A DNA stretch of 64,000 nt from Nocardioides plantarum (GTDB lineage Bacteria > Actinomycetota > Actinomycetes > Propionibacteriales > Nocardioidaceae): assembly GCF_006346395.1 (NCBI RefSeq), contig NZ_VDMS01000004.1:124001-188000 (forward strand), read 5' to 3'. Shown here one piece after another: positions 35,276 through 43,999 of the stretch. Positions within the stretch are counted from its first letter, which is position 1; each line of letters starts with the position of its first letter. The translations under genes and the position numbers were made by a program. The notes under the pieces were generated by a model that saw only the letters and a list, made by a program, of their open reading frames with translations, was not told the DNA's origin and made no database searches.

Positions 35276-36148
35276 ATGCCGCCGGACGCCACGCTCGCCC
35301 CGCTCGACCCCGACCACCAGGTGGCCTACCTCGACGGCGGCGACCCCGACGGCGTACCGGTCCTCGGCCTGCACGGCACCCCCGGCTGCCGCTACTCGCG
35401 CTGGCCCGACGACGCCGTCTATGCCGCGGCCGGGGTCCGCTACGTCACCCTCGACCGCGCCGGCTACGGCTGGTCGACGCGGCGCCGGGGCCGCTCGGTG
35501 GCCACCGAGGCCCTGAGCGTCCTCGCGGTCGCCGACCACCTCGGGCTCGAGTCGTTCGCGATCGTGGGCGAGGGGGCAGGTGGCCCGCACGCCCTGGCCT
35601 GCGCGGCCCTGCTGTCGGACCGGGTCACCCGTGTCGCGTGCCGCTCCAGCCCGGCGCCTGTGGGCACCGGCGGCATGCAGCGCCGCGACTGGGCCGCCGG
35701 CCGGCCCGGCGGCGACGCCGAGCTGCGCTGGGTGGCCGAGGGCGAGGTGCGCGTGGTCCGCGAGCTCCAGCAGCAGCAGGAGCTCACCTCGGCCGCGCTC
35801 ACCGCCGACCCCGAGCGCGTGCGGGGCGAGACCGTCACCGACGAGGACCGCGACTTCCTGCGCCGGCCCGAGGTGGCCGAGCGGCTCCGGCTCATCGTGC
35901 GCGAGCAGGGCCTGCAGGGCGTCGCCGGTGCCGTCGACGACACCCTCGCGCTCGCCCGACCCTGGGGCTTCCCGCTGACCGCGGTCGCCGCGCCGGTGCT
36001 GCTGACCCACCACCCGGCCGACGCAGCGCCCGTGACGCACACCCGGTGGCTCGCCGCCCGGCTGCGAGGTGCGGAGACGTCGTACGACGGTGGCGTCGAC
36101 ACCGAGGCCGAGATCGCGGCCACGATGAGGTGGCTGGCGCACGGCTGA
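35276..36148 (+). CDS. Alpha/beta-hydrolase-fold protein without the nucleophile serine
   Basis: 290 residues from ATG 35276 (an upstream in-frame extension is possible). Fold markers: VLGLHGTPGCRYSRWPDD, YVTLDRAGYGWST and a C-terminal LLTHHPADAAP. The nucleophile elbow reads IVGEGAGGPHAL, i.e. glycine where GxSxG has serine, so ordinary serine hydrolysis is unlikely. It is divergent from hsaA with a KstR box between, so it may belong to the steroid regulon, but its reaction is unknown. Confidence 0.8.
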   Translation: MPPDATLAPLDPDHQVAYLDGGDPDGVPVLGLHGTPGCRYSRWPDDAVYAAAGVRYVTLDRAGYGWSTRRRGRSVATEALSVLAVADHLGLESFAIVGEGAGGPHALACAALLSDRVTRVACRSSPAPVGTGGMQRRDWAAGRPGGDAELRWVAEGEVRVVRELQQQQELTSAALTADPERVRGETVTDEDRDFLRRPEVAERLRLIVREQGLQGVAGAVDDTLALARPWGFPLTAVAAPVLLTHHPADAAPVTHTRWLAARLRGAETSYDGGVDTEAEIAATMRWLAHG

Positions 36149-36157
36149 CCGGTCGGC

Positions 36158-37264
36158 TCAGCTGTTGGCGGCGAGCTTGTCCTGCTCGGTCTGATCGAGT
36201 TTCTGCAGCATCAGCGCGATGTCGATGAGCTGGTCCTCCTGGCCGCCGATCAGCTTGCGGCGTCCGGCCTCGAGCAGGATCTTGGCGCCGGAGACGCCGT
36301 AGCGCTCGGCGGCGTTGCCGGCGTGCTTGAGGAAGGAGGAGTAGACCCCCGCGTAGCCCATCATCAGCGTCATCCGGTCGAGCTGGCACTCCTCGGGCAT
36401 CGCCGGCTTGATGACGTCCTCGGAGGCATCGACGATCGTGAGGAAGTCGATGCCGGTCTTCCAGCCGAGCTTGTCGCAGACCCCGACGAACGCCTCGAGG
36501 GGCGTGTTGCCCGCGCCGGCGCCGAAGCGGCGTACGGACCCGTCGATCTGGGTCGCGCCGGCGCGGGCGGCGATCACGGTGTTGGCCACGCCGAGGCCGA
36601 GGTTCTCGTGGCCGTGGAAGCCGACCGTGGCCTCGTGGCCGATCTCGGCGACGACGGCGGCGACGCGGTCGGCGGTCTGCTCCATGACGAGCGCGCCGGC
36701 GGAGTCGACGACGTAGACGCACTGGTTGCCGGCCTCGACCATGATCCGGGCCTGCTGGGCGAGCACCTCGGGCGGCTGGGTGTGGCTCATCATCAGGAAG
36801 CCGACGGTCTCGAGGCCGAGCTCGCGGGCCAGCCCGAAGTGCTGGCGCGAGGTGTCGGCCTCGGTGCAGTGGGTGGCGATCCGGCAGATCTGGCCGCCGT
36901 TGTCCTGCGCGGCGCGGATGTCGTCCTTGGTGCCGACGCCGGGAAGCATGAGGAAGGCGATCTTGGCGCGCTTGGCCGTCTCGGCCGCGATCGTGATGAG
37001 CTCCTGCTCGGGGGTGCGCGAGAAGCCGTAGTTGAACGACGAGCCGCCCAGCCCGTCGCCGTGGGTGACCTCGATGACGGGGACACCGGAGTCGTCGAGG
37101 GCCTCGACGATGTCGTGCACCTCCTGCGCGGTGAACTGGTGGCGCTTGTGGTGGGAGCCGTCGCGCAGGCAGGTGTCGGTCAGGCGCAGGTCGAGGCCGC
37201 TGTCAGCGTCGGTCTGGCTCCACGTGCGGGTCAGGGTGTCGCGGTCGACAGGGGTGGTGGTCAT
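36158..37264 (-). CDS. hsaF: HsaF, 4-hydroxy-2-oxovalerate-type aldolase
   Basis: 368 residues. HMGL-like aldolase: [19 protein letters not shown] (catalytic Arg-Asp and metal Asp), [33 protein letters not shown] (metal HxH) and a C-terminal DmpG communication domain. It cleaves the HHD-derived hydroxy-keto acid to pyruvate and propanal, channelling the aldehyde to HsaG (Rv3534c). Its operon order here is hsaE-hsaG-hsaF, with a palindromic repeat between hsaG and hsaF. Confidence 0.92.
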   Translation of the reverse strand: MTTTPVDRDTLTRTWSQTDADSGLDLRLTDTCLRDGSHHKRHQFTAQEVHDIVEALDDSGVPVIEVTHGDGLGGSSFNYGFSRTPEQELITIAAETAKRAKIAFLMLPGVGTKDDIRAAQDNGGQICRIATHCTEADTSRQHFGLARELGLETVGFLMMSHTQPPEVLAQQARIMVEAGNQCVYVVDSAGALVMEQTADRVAAVVAEIGHEATVGFHGHENLGLGVANTVIAARAGATQIDGSVRRFGAGAGNTPLEAFVGVCDKLGWKTGIDFLTIVDASEDVIKPAMPEECQLDRMTLMMGYAGVYSSFLKHAGNAAERYGVSGAKILLEAGRRKLIGGQEDQLIDIALMLQKLDQTEQDKLAANS

Positions 37265-37281
37265 CTCAGGCCTTCCGGTGT

Positions 37282-37328
37282 GGTGGTTTCGAGGCTCGTC
37301 GCTAGCGCTCCTCGCACCTCAACCACCG
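37282..37328. repeat. Palindromic repeat, family 2, between hsaG and hsaF
   Basis: GGTGGTTTCGAGGCTCG at the left and CCTCGCACCTCAACCACC at the right form an imperfect inverted repeat around GCTAGC. The right arm contains the hsaG stop codon. The related element at 1002-1037 lies inside the DUF35 gene. Confidence 0.65.
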
Positions 37329-38263
37329 TGGGCGAGCTTGTGGCGGGCGATGTGCTGGCCGACCTGGGTGGCGGCCGCGGTCATGATGTCGAGGTTGCCG
37401 GCGTACGGCGGCAGGTAGTCGCCGGCGCCCTCGACCTCGACGAAGACCGACACCTTGAGCTGGCCCCGGGTCGCGTCCGACGGCTCGTCGAGCTGGGGCT
37501 CCTGCAGCAGGCGGTAGCCGGGGACGTACTCCTGCACGGCCTTCTCCATGGCGAGGACCGAGGCGATGATCGCGTCGCGATCGGCGTCGGGCGAGACGGC
37601 GCAGAAGATCGTGTCGCGCATGATCATCGGCGGGTCGGCCGGGTTGAGGATGATGATCGCCTTGCCCCGCTGGGCCCCGCCGATGGTCTCGACGCCCGCG
37701 GCGGTGGTGCGGGTGAACTCGTCGATGTTGGCGCGGGTGCCGGGGCCGGCGGACCTCGACGAGACCGAGGCGACGATCTCGGCGTACGACACTCCCCCGG
37801 ACGGCTCGGCCGCGCGGGAGACGGCGGCGACCATGGGGATGGTCGCCTGGCCGCCGCAGGTGATCATGTTGACGTTGGCCGCGGCGAGGTGCTCCTGGCC
37901 GTTGACCGGCGGGATGACGGCGGGCCCGACGGCGGCGGGCGTGAGGTCGACCGCGACGATGCCCGCCTCCTCGTAGCGCGGTGCGTACTCGCGGTGCACG
38001 TAGGCCGAGGTGGCCTCGAAGATCAGGTCGGGCAGCTCCTCCTGCTTCAGCAGCCAGTCGACGCCCTCGTGACTGGCCTCGAGGCCCTGGTCGGCGGCGA
38101 GCCTGAGGCCCTCGGAGGCCGGGTCGACGCCGATCATCCAGCGCGGCTCGATACTCCCCCCGTCGGCGGCGCTGCGCAGCAGCTTGTAGAGAAGGTCGGT
38201 CCCGATGTTGCCGGGACCCACGATCGCGGCACTCAGCTTGCGGGACGGGGGCTTCCTGGTCAC
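37319..38263 (-). CDS. hsaG: HsaG, acylating propanal/acetaldehyde dehydrogenase
   Basis: 314 residues from GTG 38263. NAD-binding [18 protein letters not shown] and the catalytic cysteine in [14 protein letters not shown]. It oxidises the aldehyde from HsaF to propionyl-CoA (Rv3535c). The stop codon lies in the palindromic repeat 37282-37328, so the C-terminus (KLAHGG) ends exactly where the repeat begins. Confidence 0.92.
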   Translation of the reverse strand: MTRKPPSRKLSAAIVGPGNIGTDLLYKLLRSAADGGSIEPRWMIGVDPASEGLRLAADQGLEASHEGVDWLLKQEELPDLIFEATSAYVHREYAPRYEEAGIVAVDLTPAAVGPAVIPPVNGQEHLAAANVNMITCGGQATIPMVAAVSRAAEPSGGVSYAEIVASVSSRSAGPGTRANIDEFTRTTAAGVETIGGAQRGKAIIILNPADPPMIMRDTIFCAVSPDADRDAIIASVLAMEKAVQEYVPGYRLLQEPQLDEPSDATRGQLKVSVFVEVEGAGDYLPPYAGNLDIMTAAATQVGQHIARHKLAHGG

Positions 38264-38266
38264 GTT

Positions 38267-39082
38267 CTACTCCTCGAAGCTGACGGTCAGCGGGGCGAAG
38301 CCGCTGATGGACGCCGTGACCCGGTCCCCCGGGGCGAACGGCACGAACGGACCCAGGGCCCCGGACAGGATCAGGTGGCCGGCGCGCAGCGGATCGCCGA
38401 AGCGGTGGGCCTGGACGGCCAGCCAGCGCAACGCCTCGAGCGGGTCGCCGAGACACGCCGCGCCGTTGCCGGAGGAGCGCTCGTCGCCGTTGATGGTCAG
38501 CGACATGTCGACGTCGCGGGGCTCGATGTCGCTCAGCGGCAGGCCGTCCGACCGCGGGCCGACGACGTAGAGGCCGCTGGAGGCGTTGTCTGCCACGGTG
38601 TCGGTGAAGGTGATGTCCCAGCCCGCGATGCGCGAGTCGACGATCTCGAGGGCCGGCAGGGCGAGCCCGACCGCGGTGCGGACCAGGTCGAGGGTGATCT
38701 CGTCCTCGTGCTCCGGCGCGATGTCGGCGGCGAGGACGAACGCCACCTCGGCCTCGACGCGGGGCTGGAGGAGCGTCCGCATCGAGATCGGGTCGTCGGC
38801 ACTGACGTCCATGTCGCTGAGCAGGTAGCCGAAGTCGGGCTGGTCGACGCCGAGCTGGTCCTGCACCGCTTTCGACGTCGCTCCGATCTTGCGCCCGACC
38901 ACCGTCGCTCCCCCGGCCAGGCGGCGCCGTACGAGACCCTGCTGGACGGCGTACGCCGCGGGCAGGTCGTCAGTGCCGATCAGGTCACGCACCGCCGGGC
39001 ACGGCACGCGGGTCTCCGACGCCGTCGCCAACCGGTCCACCGCGGCCGAGACAGATGCCGCTGGGGTGGTCTGGGAGGTCAC
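38267..39082 (-). CDS. hsaE: HsaE, 2-hydroxypenta-2,4-dienoate-type hydratase
   Basis: 271 residues from GTG 39082. Fumarylacetoacetase-like fold: VVGRKIGATSKAVQDQLGVDQPDFGYLL, PRVEAEVAFVLAADI (metal E-x-E), GLALPALEIVDSRIAGWDIT and GNGAACLGDPLEALRWLA. It hydrates HHD (Rv3536c). First gene of the hsaE-hsaG-hsaF operon. TAGTAT (39089-39094, minus strand) is exactly 6 nt from the start and overlaps the KstR box. Confidence 0.92.
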   Translation of the reverse strand: MTSQTTPAASVSAAVDRLATASETRVPCPAVRDLIGTDDLPAAYAVQQGLVRRRLAGGATVVGRKIGATSKAVQDQLGVDQPDFGYLLSDMDVSADDPISMRTLLQPRVEAEVAFVLAADIAPEHEDEITLDLVRTAVGLALPALEIVDSRIAGWDITFTDTVADNASSGLYVVGPRSDGLPLSDIEPRDVDMSLTINGDERSSGNGAACLGDPLEALRWLAVQAHRFGDPLRAGHLILSGALGPFVPFAPGDRVTASISGFAPLTVSFEE

Positions 39083-39088
39083 GTCGGA

Positions 39089-39094
39089 ATACTA
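39089..39094 (-). promoter_or_regulatory. Putative leaderless -10 of hsaE
   Basis: TAGTAT on the minus strand, 6 nt before GTG 39082, overlapping the KstR box. Confidence 0.5.
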
Positions 39095-39106
39095 GAACCT
39101 GTTACA
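39093..39106. promoter_or_regulatory. KstR operator (exact match), hsaE-kstD
   Basis: TAGAACCTGTTACA satisfies TnnAACnnGTTnnA. It lies 10 bp from both divergent start codons and overlaps the likely -10 on each side. Confidence 0.8.
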
Positions 39107-39116
39107 GTTTCGCGCC

Positions 39117-40865
39117 ATGAGGGTCTCGACGAGCTCGACCACCGACGGTGCTGACGGCCTCCCCCAGGAGGTCGACGTCGTCGTGGTCGGAGCCGGTGGC
39201 GCCGGCATGTCCGCCGCCCTCGCGGCCGGCAAGCGGGGCCTCGAGACCGTGGTGCTGGAGAAGTCGGCGTACTTCGGTGGATCGACCGCCCGCAGCGGCG
39301 GCGGCGTCTGGATCCCCGGCAACTACGCGCTCGTGGCGGCCGGTCAGGCCGACAGCCTCGAGGAGTCCAAGCGCTACCTCGACTCCATCGTCGGCGACGA
39401 GGTGCCCAAGGTCCGCCGCGACACCTACGTCGACCGCGGCGCCGAGGTGATGGACTTCGTGCGCGCCCACACGCCGCTGCGCTTCGAGTGGGTCAAGGAC
39501 TACGCCGACTACCACCCCGAGGCACCCGGCGGCCGGCTCAAGGGCCGCAGCTGCGAGCCGATCCCCATGGACGCCCGGTTCCTGGGCGCCGAGCTCGACC
39601 GGCTCCACCCGCAGTACGCCAAGGCACCGGCCAACATGATCGTCACCCAGGCCGACTTCCGGAAGATCAACCTCGGTATCCGCACCGTCCGCGGCCCGGT
39701 CACGATGGCCAAGGTGCTGGTCAAGCGGATCGTCAGCCTCGCGTTGCGCCGCCGCATGTACGCCATGGGCAACGCCATCGCCATCGGCCTGCGCCAGGGC
39801 CTGGTCGACGCCGACGTCCCGGTGCACTACGAGACCGAGCTCAGCGGGCTGCTCATCGAGGACGGTCGGGTCGCGGGCGTGAAGGTCACGCGCGACGGGG
39901 TCGAGCACGTCGTCCGTGCCCGGCGGGGCGTCATCCTGGGCAGCGGCGGGTTCGAGCGCAACCTCGAGATGCGCGAGAAGTACCAGCCGCAGCCGACCTC
40001 GGTCGACTGGACGACGGGCTCGGAGTTCAACACCGGCGGCGGCATCCTGGCCGGCATCGCGGCCGGCGCCGACACGGGCCTGCTCGACGACGCGTGGTGG
40101 GGCCCGACGATCCCCCTGCCCGGAGGGCCGTGGTTCTGCCTGGCCGAGCGCAACCTGCCGGGCTCGATCATCGTCAACCAGGCCGGTCGGCGCTACATGA
40201 ACGAGGCGCTCCCCTACGTCGAGGCCGTGCACGCGATGTACGACGGTGAGGCAACCGGCGTCGGCCACGTGCCGTCGTGGATGGTCATCGACCAGCGCTA
40301 CCGCAACCGCTACCTGTTCGCCGGGCTGATGCCGCGCCAGCCCTTCCCCGGCCGCTGGTACAAGCACGGCACCGTCAAGAAGGCCGCGACCATCGAGGAG
40401 CTGGCCGCCGAGATCGAGGTGCCGCCCGACGCCCTGAGGGAGACGCTCGATCGGTTCAACGGCTTCGCCAGGACCGGCGACGACGTCGACTTCCAGCGCG
40501 GCGTCTCCGGCTACGACAAGTACTACTCCGACCCCTCGGTCAAGCCGAACCCCTCGCTGCACGTCATCGACCAGGCGCCGTTCTACGCCGTCAAGATCGT
40601 GCCCGGCGACCTCGGCACCAAGGGCGGCCTGGTCACCGACGAGCGGGCCCGCGTGCTGCGGGCCGACGGCTCGGTCATCGAGGGCCTGTACGCCGCCGGC
40701 AACGTGTCGTCGGCCGTGATGGGACACACCTACGCCGGGCCGGGCGCGACGATCGGACCCGCGATCGTCTTCGGCTACCTGGCGGCCGAGGACATCGCAC
40801 GCGGTGGTCTCGAGACAGGCACCAGCGCGCCTTCCTCGACCATCGTCGAGAGGGAGACCGCCTGA
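39117..40865 (+). CDS. kstD: KstD, 3-ketosteroid delta-1-dehydrogenase
   Basis: 582 residues. FAD-binding N-terminus VDVVVVGAGGAGMSAALAAGKRGLETVVLEKSAYFGGSTARSGGGVWIPGN, middle RRGVILGSGGFERN, and the active-site C-terminal segment SSAVMGHTYAGPGATIGPAIVFGYLAAEDI. It introduces the C1-C2 double bond that, with 9-alpha-hydroxylation, opens ring B (Rv3537). The N-terminal RVSTSSTTDGADG is encoded by a palindromic repeat right after the start codon, and the C-terminal GLETGTSAPSSTIVERETA by a related one. Confidence 0.9.
   Translation: MRVSTSSTTDGADGLPQEVDVVVVGAGGAGMSAALAAGKRGLETVVLEKSAYFGGSTARSGGGVWIPGNYALVAAGQADSLEESKRYLDSIVGDEVPKVRRDTYVDRGAEVMDFVRAHTPLRFEWVKDYADYHPEAPGGRLKGRSCEPIPMDARFLGAELDRLHPQYAKAPANMIVTQADFRKINLGIRTVRGPVTMAKVLVKRIVSLALRRRMYAMGNAIAIGLRQGLVDADVPVHYETELSGLLIEDGRVAGVKVTRDGVEHVVRARRGVILGSGGFERNLEMREKYQPQPTSVDWTTGSEFNTGGGILAGIAAGADTGLLDDAWWGPTIPLPGGPWFCLAERNLPGSIIVNQAGRRYMNEALPYVEAVHAMYDGEATGVGHVPSWMVIDQRYRNRYLFAGLMPRQPFPGRWYKHGTVKKAATIEELAAEIEVPPDALRETLDRFNGFARTGDDVDFQRGVSGYDKYYSDPSVKPNPSLHVIDQAPFYAVKIVPGDLGTKGGLVTDERARVLRADGSVIEGLYAAGNVSSAVMGHTYAGPGATIGPAIVFGYLAAEDIARGGLETGTSAPSSTIVERETA
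39121..39143 (+). repeat. Palindromic repeat, family 1, at the kstD start
   Basis: GGGTCTCGACGAGCTCGACC then ACC follows the kstD ATG directly and encodes VSTSSTT, the same peptide as in HsaD. Confidence 0.55.
40803..40820 (+). repeat. Partial palindromic repeat at the kstD 3' end
   Basis: GGTGGTCTCGAGACAGGC resembles the left arm of the family 1 element; the right arm is degenerate. Confidence 0.35.
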
Positions 40866-41755
40866 TGCCGATCGACCCGAGCGTCGCGATCGGCGCCGAC
40901 CTGGGCGAGCGCACCTTCTCGTGGTCGGCCAGCGACGTCCTGCTCTACCACCTCGGCATCGGCGCCGGCTGGCGCGAGGGAGACAGCCTCTCGGCGGCGG
41001 CGCTGGCCTACACCCTGGACGGGCCCGGGCTGCAGGTGCTGCCGTCGTTCGGGGTCGTCGTACCGACGTTCCACGAGACCGATCCGCCGCCGCTCGACCT
41101 CCCGGGCTGCGACATCGACCTCGCCCAGGTCGTGCACGGCTCGCAGTCGGTAACCGTGCACGGGCCGCTGCCGACGTCGGGCACGGCGACGGTCTCGACC
41201 ACGCTCACCGACATCTGGGACAAGGGCAGGGCCGCGGTCATCTGGCAGGAGGGCGTCGCCCGCTCGGTGTCCGACGACGGGCCGGGCGAGGAGCTCTGGA
41301 CGACCCGGTCCTCGATCTTCGTCAGGGGCGAGGGCGGCTGGGGCGGCGACCGCGGCTCCTCGACCCCGGTCGAGTTGCCCGACCGCACCCCCGACGCCGA
41401 CACGTCGTACGCCGTCACCCCGCAGCAGGCGCTGCTCTACCGCCTGTGCGGCGACCGCAACCCGCTGCACGCCGACCCCGACTTCGCCAGGGCCGCGGGG
41501 TTCCCCGCGCCGATCCTGCACGGCCTGTGCTCCTACGGCATCGTGCTGCGCGAGCTGACCGACGCCCTGCTGGACGGCGACGCCACCCGGGTCAGCGGGT
41601 TCGCCGCCAAGTTCGCCGGCGTCGTCTACCCCGGTGAGACCATCCGGGTGCGTGGCTGGCGCGAGGACGGTCGCATCGTCGGCACAGCCGTGGTGGCCGT
41701 GGGCGAGCGCGCCGGGGCTCCCGTCCTGGGCGACGTGGTGCTAGCCCTGGCCTGA
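40865..41755 (+). CDS. MaoC-family enoyl-CoA hydratase, Rv3538-like
   Basis: 296 residues; ATG 40865 overlaps the kstD stop (TGATG). Two hot-dog domains; the second has the hydratase-2 motif YRLCGDRNPLHADPDFARAAGFPAPILHGLCSYG with catalytic Asp and His. The order kstD-MaoC is that of Rv3537-Rv3538. It probably hydrates a 2-enoyl-CoA of the sterol side chain. Its last 15 bp overlap the convergent DUF1275 gene. The right border of the steroid genes lies here. Confidence 0.85.
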   Translation: MPIDPSVAIGADLGERTFSWSASDVLLYHLGIGAGWREGDSLSAAALAYTLDGPGLQVLPSFGVVVPTFHETDPPPLDLPGCDIDLAQVVHGSQSVTVHGPLPTSGTATVSTTLTDIWDKGRAAVIWQEGVARSVSDDGPGEELWTTRSSIFVRGEGGWGGDRGSSTPVELPDRTPDADTSYAVTPQQALLYRLCGDRNPLHADPDFARAAGFPAPILHGLCSYGIVLRELTDALLDGDATRVSGFAAKFAGVVYPGETIRVRGWREDGRIVGTAVVAVGERAGAPVLGDVVLALA

Positions 41756-42445
41756 GGGATCCGGCACCAGGCGGTCGTGCCACGCCCCGACCAGCGTGCA
41801 CGCCAGCACGACGCCACCTGCGAGCACCAGCCCGGCGGCGAGGTGCCACCGCAGCAGGAGTGCGCCGACCGCGGCGCCGGTGATGATCAGCACGACGGCG
41901 AGCGCCCGACGGCCGCTGCCGCCGCCCTTGCCGCTGCCGAGCACGGAATCGGCGGCCAGCCCGGTCAGGGTCGAGGTGACGACCACGGTCGTGACGTCCT
42001 TGACCGCGACGAACCGTGCGGTCGCGGCCTGCACGCCCATCGCTGCCCCGAGCAGCGTGGTGATCGTGATCTCGAAGGCCTTGCCCGGGTCCTCGCCCGT
42101 CGCCAGCAGGGCCCCGGCGAGGCCGAGCTCGGTGACGCCGACCGAGGCGAAGAGCAGCGTCGTACGACGCGACCACAACGAGGTCGCGGTCCTGAGCACC
42201 CGCCCGCCGATCGTCGCGCCGACCAGGAACCCGGCCAGCGCGAGCAGCGGACCGAGCAGCGGGAGGTCGTCGGCGCCCACCGCGGCCATCCCGATGATGA
42301 CCACGTTGCCGGTCATGTTGCCGGTGAAGACCCGGTCGAGTCCGAGGTAGCCGACGGCGTCGATGATCCCGGTCCCGAAGGTCAGGACCAGCATCAGGGA
42401 CAGGTGCATCTGCTCGCGGGACACGCGGCTCGCCCAGGACGTCAC
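41741..42445 (-). CDS. DUF1275 (YoaK-like) membrane protein
   Basis: 234 residues from GTG 42445, preceded by AGGA at 8 nt. About six spans; the DUF1275 opening FGTGIIDAVGYLGLDRVFTGNMTGNVVIIGMA is clear, followed by ALAGFLVGATIGGRVLR and GVQAATARFVAVKDVTTVVVTSTLTGLAAD. The transport or other role of this family is unknown. Confidence 0.85.
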   Translation of the reverse strand: MTSWASRVSREQMHLSLMLVLTFGTGIIDAVGYLGLDRVFTGNMTGNVVIIGMAAVGADDLPLLGPLLALAGFLVGATIGGRVLRTATSLWSRRTTLLFASVGVTELGLAGALLATGEDPGKAFEITITTLLGAAMGVQAATARFVAVKDVTTVVVTSTLTGLAADSVLGSGKGGGSGRRALAVVLIITGAAVGALLLRWHLAAGLVLAGGVVLACTLVGAWHDRLVPDPSGQG

Positions 42446-42555
42446 CGGAGGATCCTCTCGTGCCGCCCCCGCCTCGTGAGCCCGCGGGCACAGGTCCGGG
42501 GTGCCCATGAGGGAACAGTCGGCTCGAACGTCGGAGCGAGCAACGGGCAGATCGG

Positions 42556-42951
42556 TCAGGTCGGCGCCCGTACGACGGTCGCGCCGGCCCGGATCGCCTT
42601 CGGGATCTCGGCGACGGCGTCCACGACCTCGAGCAGCGCCGCCACCTCGTCCGCCGTGGAGTCGGTGTCGACCTCGACCGCGTAGGTGATGCCGGTCGAG
42701 CTCCAGGTGTCGGTCTCGAACCCGCCGGACGCCGTGACCCGGACGCCCCGAAGGACGACGCCGAGCCGCTCCCCCTCGCGGTGGACGTCGTTGAGCACGC
42801 AGCCGGCGGCGGCGAGGTGGAGCAGGTGGGCCCCGGTGAAGTCCGCCTCGACGGTCACGCCCTCCGGCGTCCACCGGTGTGGGAACCCGACGGCCGACTC
42901 GGCCCGGCTGCGCAGGGAACCGGCGCCCACGGCGACGTGCGACTCGTGCAT
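42556..42951 (-). CDS. OsmC-family protein (short form)
   Basis: 131 residues. OsmC fold with FTGAHLLHLAAAGCVLNDVHREGERLG holding the single conserved cysteine on the central helix and AVEVDTDSTADEVAALLEVVDAVAEIPKAI at the C-terminus, where the second redox cysteine of peroxidase-type OsmC is missing. It may therefore not be a peroxidase. It lies between the DUF1275 and PhyH genes, all on the minus strand. Confidence 0.75.
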   Translation of the reverse strand: MHESHVAVGAGSLRSRAESAVGFPHRWTPEGVTVEADFTGAHLLHLAAAGCVLNDVHREGERLGVVLRGVRVTASGGFETDTWSSTGITYAVEVDTDSTADEVAALLEVVDAVAEIPKAIRAGATVVRAPT

Positions 42952-42985
42952 CGCCCCATCCTCGCAGGCAGACGACCGTCGCGCC

Positions 42986-43999
42986 TCAGGCCGAGGGGCG
43001 ACCGACCACCGGGTTGAGGTCGGACGCCGCCAGCCCACCGGGCTCGACACCGGGCAGGAACTCCCGCCAGGTGCCGCTGATGAGCGTCGGGGTCTCCACG
43101 ACCCGCGCCCCGTCGGCGAAGTAGGTGGTGGCCAGCGCCCGCCGCGGCTGGGTCGTCAGGTTGGGGCCGGCGGTGTGGAAGCAGAGCGCGGAGTGGAACG
43201 ACACCTCGCCGACCGCGAACGGGCTGGACTCGACCGGCACGTCGCGCTCACGCAGGCGCTCGGCCACGGCGACGTCGTAGGACGTGCCCACCTTGTCGAA
43301 CTCGAGGTCGGCGAGGTCGTCACGCACCGCGCTGCCGCGCGCGAACGACAGCGGGCCCATCCGTCCGGGGATGGCGGACATCGGCATCCACGCGGTGACC
43401 GCCTGCGTGGTCTGCAACGGGAAGTGCTCGGCGTCGTGGTGCCAGGGCGTCCGGCCGCAGCCAGGCTCCTTGGAGAGCGCGTTGTCGTGGTAGAGACGGA
43501 CGCCGGGCTCGCCGAGCAGCGTCGCGGCCAGCCCGCCGAGCCGGGGCGACAGGGCCACCTGACGCATCAGGTCGTCGTGGAGCCACATCTGCTCCATCGC
43601 GGTGAATCGACCGGCCACGTCGGCGCCGTGCTCGGCCCGCAGGAGGTCCTGCAGCCGCTCGGCGAGTCGGCGTACGACGGCCGGCGAGAGGACGCCGGGC
43701 AGCTTGACGAACGCGTCGCGGGCGAAGGCCTCGACGTCGGCGGGGTCGAGCGCGTAGGGCTCGGCGAGCTCGCTGGCGACCTGCTCGTCGGAGGCGGCGG
43801 CGACGTCCGGCAGGCCGGGGCCGGCCACGAGGTCGACGGGAGCGGCGTCGTTGGCGGCCAGGGTGACGTACCAGTCCCACCAGTCCTGGTCGTCTCCCGC
43901 CCAGTCCTGGTGGAGCCCTCCGCTGCGGTTGGCCTCGGGCAGGCGGTGGTTGACGTCACCGCTGTCGGAGCCGGGAAGGTCGTCGGTCGTCAGAGCCAC
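42986..43999 (-). CDS. Phytanoyl-CoA dioxygenase (PhyH)-family protein
   Basis: 337 residues from GTG 43999. Fe(II)/2-oxoglutarate oxygenase: the HxD pair in CGRTPWHHDAEHFPLQTTQAVTAWMPM and the distal histidine in FHSALCFHTAGPNLTTQPRRALATTYFADG with the 2-oxoglutarate arginine. It overlaps the upstream methyltransferase gene by 10 bp, so the two act as a unit. Substrates may be small molecules rather than phytanoyl-CoA. Confidence 0.85.
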   Translation of the reverse strand: MALTTDDLPGSDSGDVNHRLPEANRSGGLHQDWAGDDQDWWDWYVTLAANDAAPVDLVAGPGLPDVAAASDEQVASELAEPYALDPADVEAFARDAFVKLPGVLSPAVVRRLAERLQDLLRAEHGADVAGRFTAMEQMWLHDDLMRQVALSPRLGGLAATLLGEPGVRLYHDNALSKEPGCGRTPWHHDAEHFPLQTTQAVTAWMPMSAIPGRMGPLSFARGSAVRDDLADLEFDKVGTSYDVAVAERLRERDVPVESSPFAVGEVSFHSALCFHTAGPNLTTQPRRALATTYFADGARVVETPTLISGTWREFLPGVEPGGLAASDLNPVVGRPSA

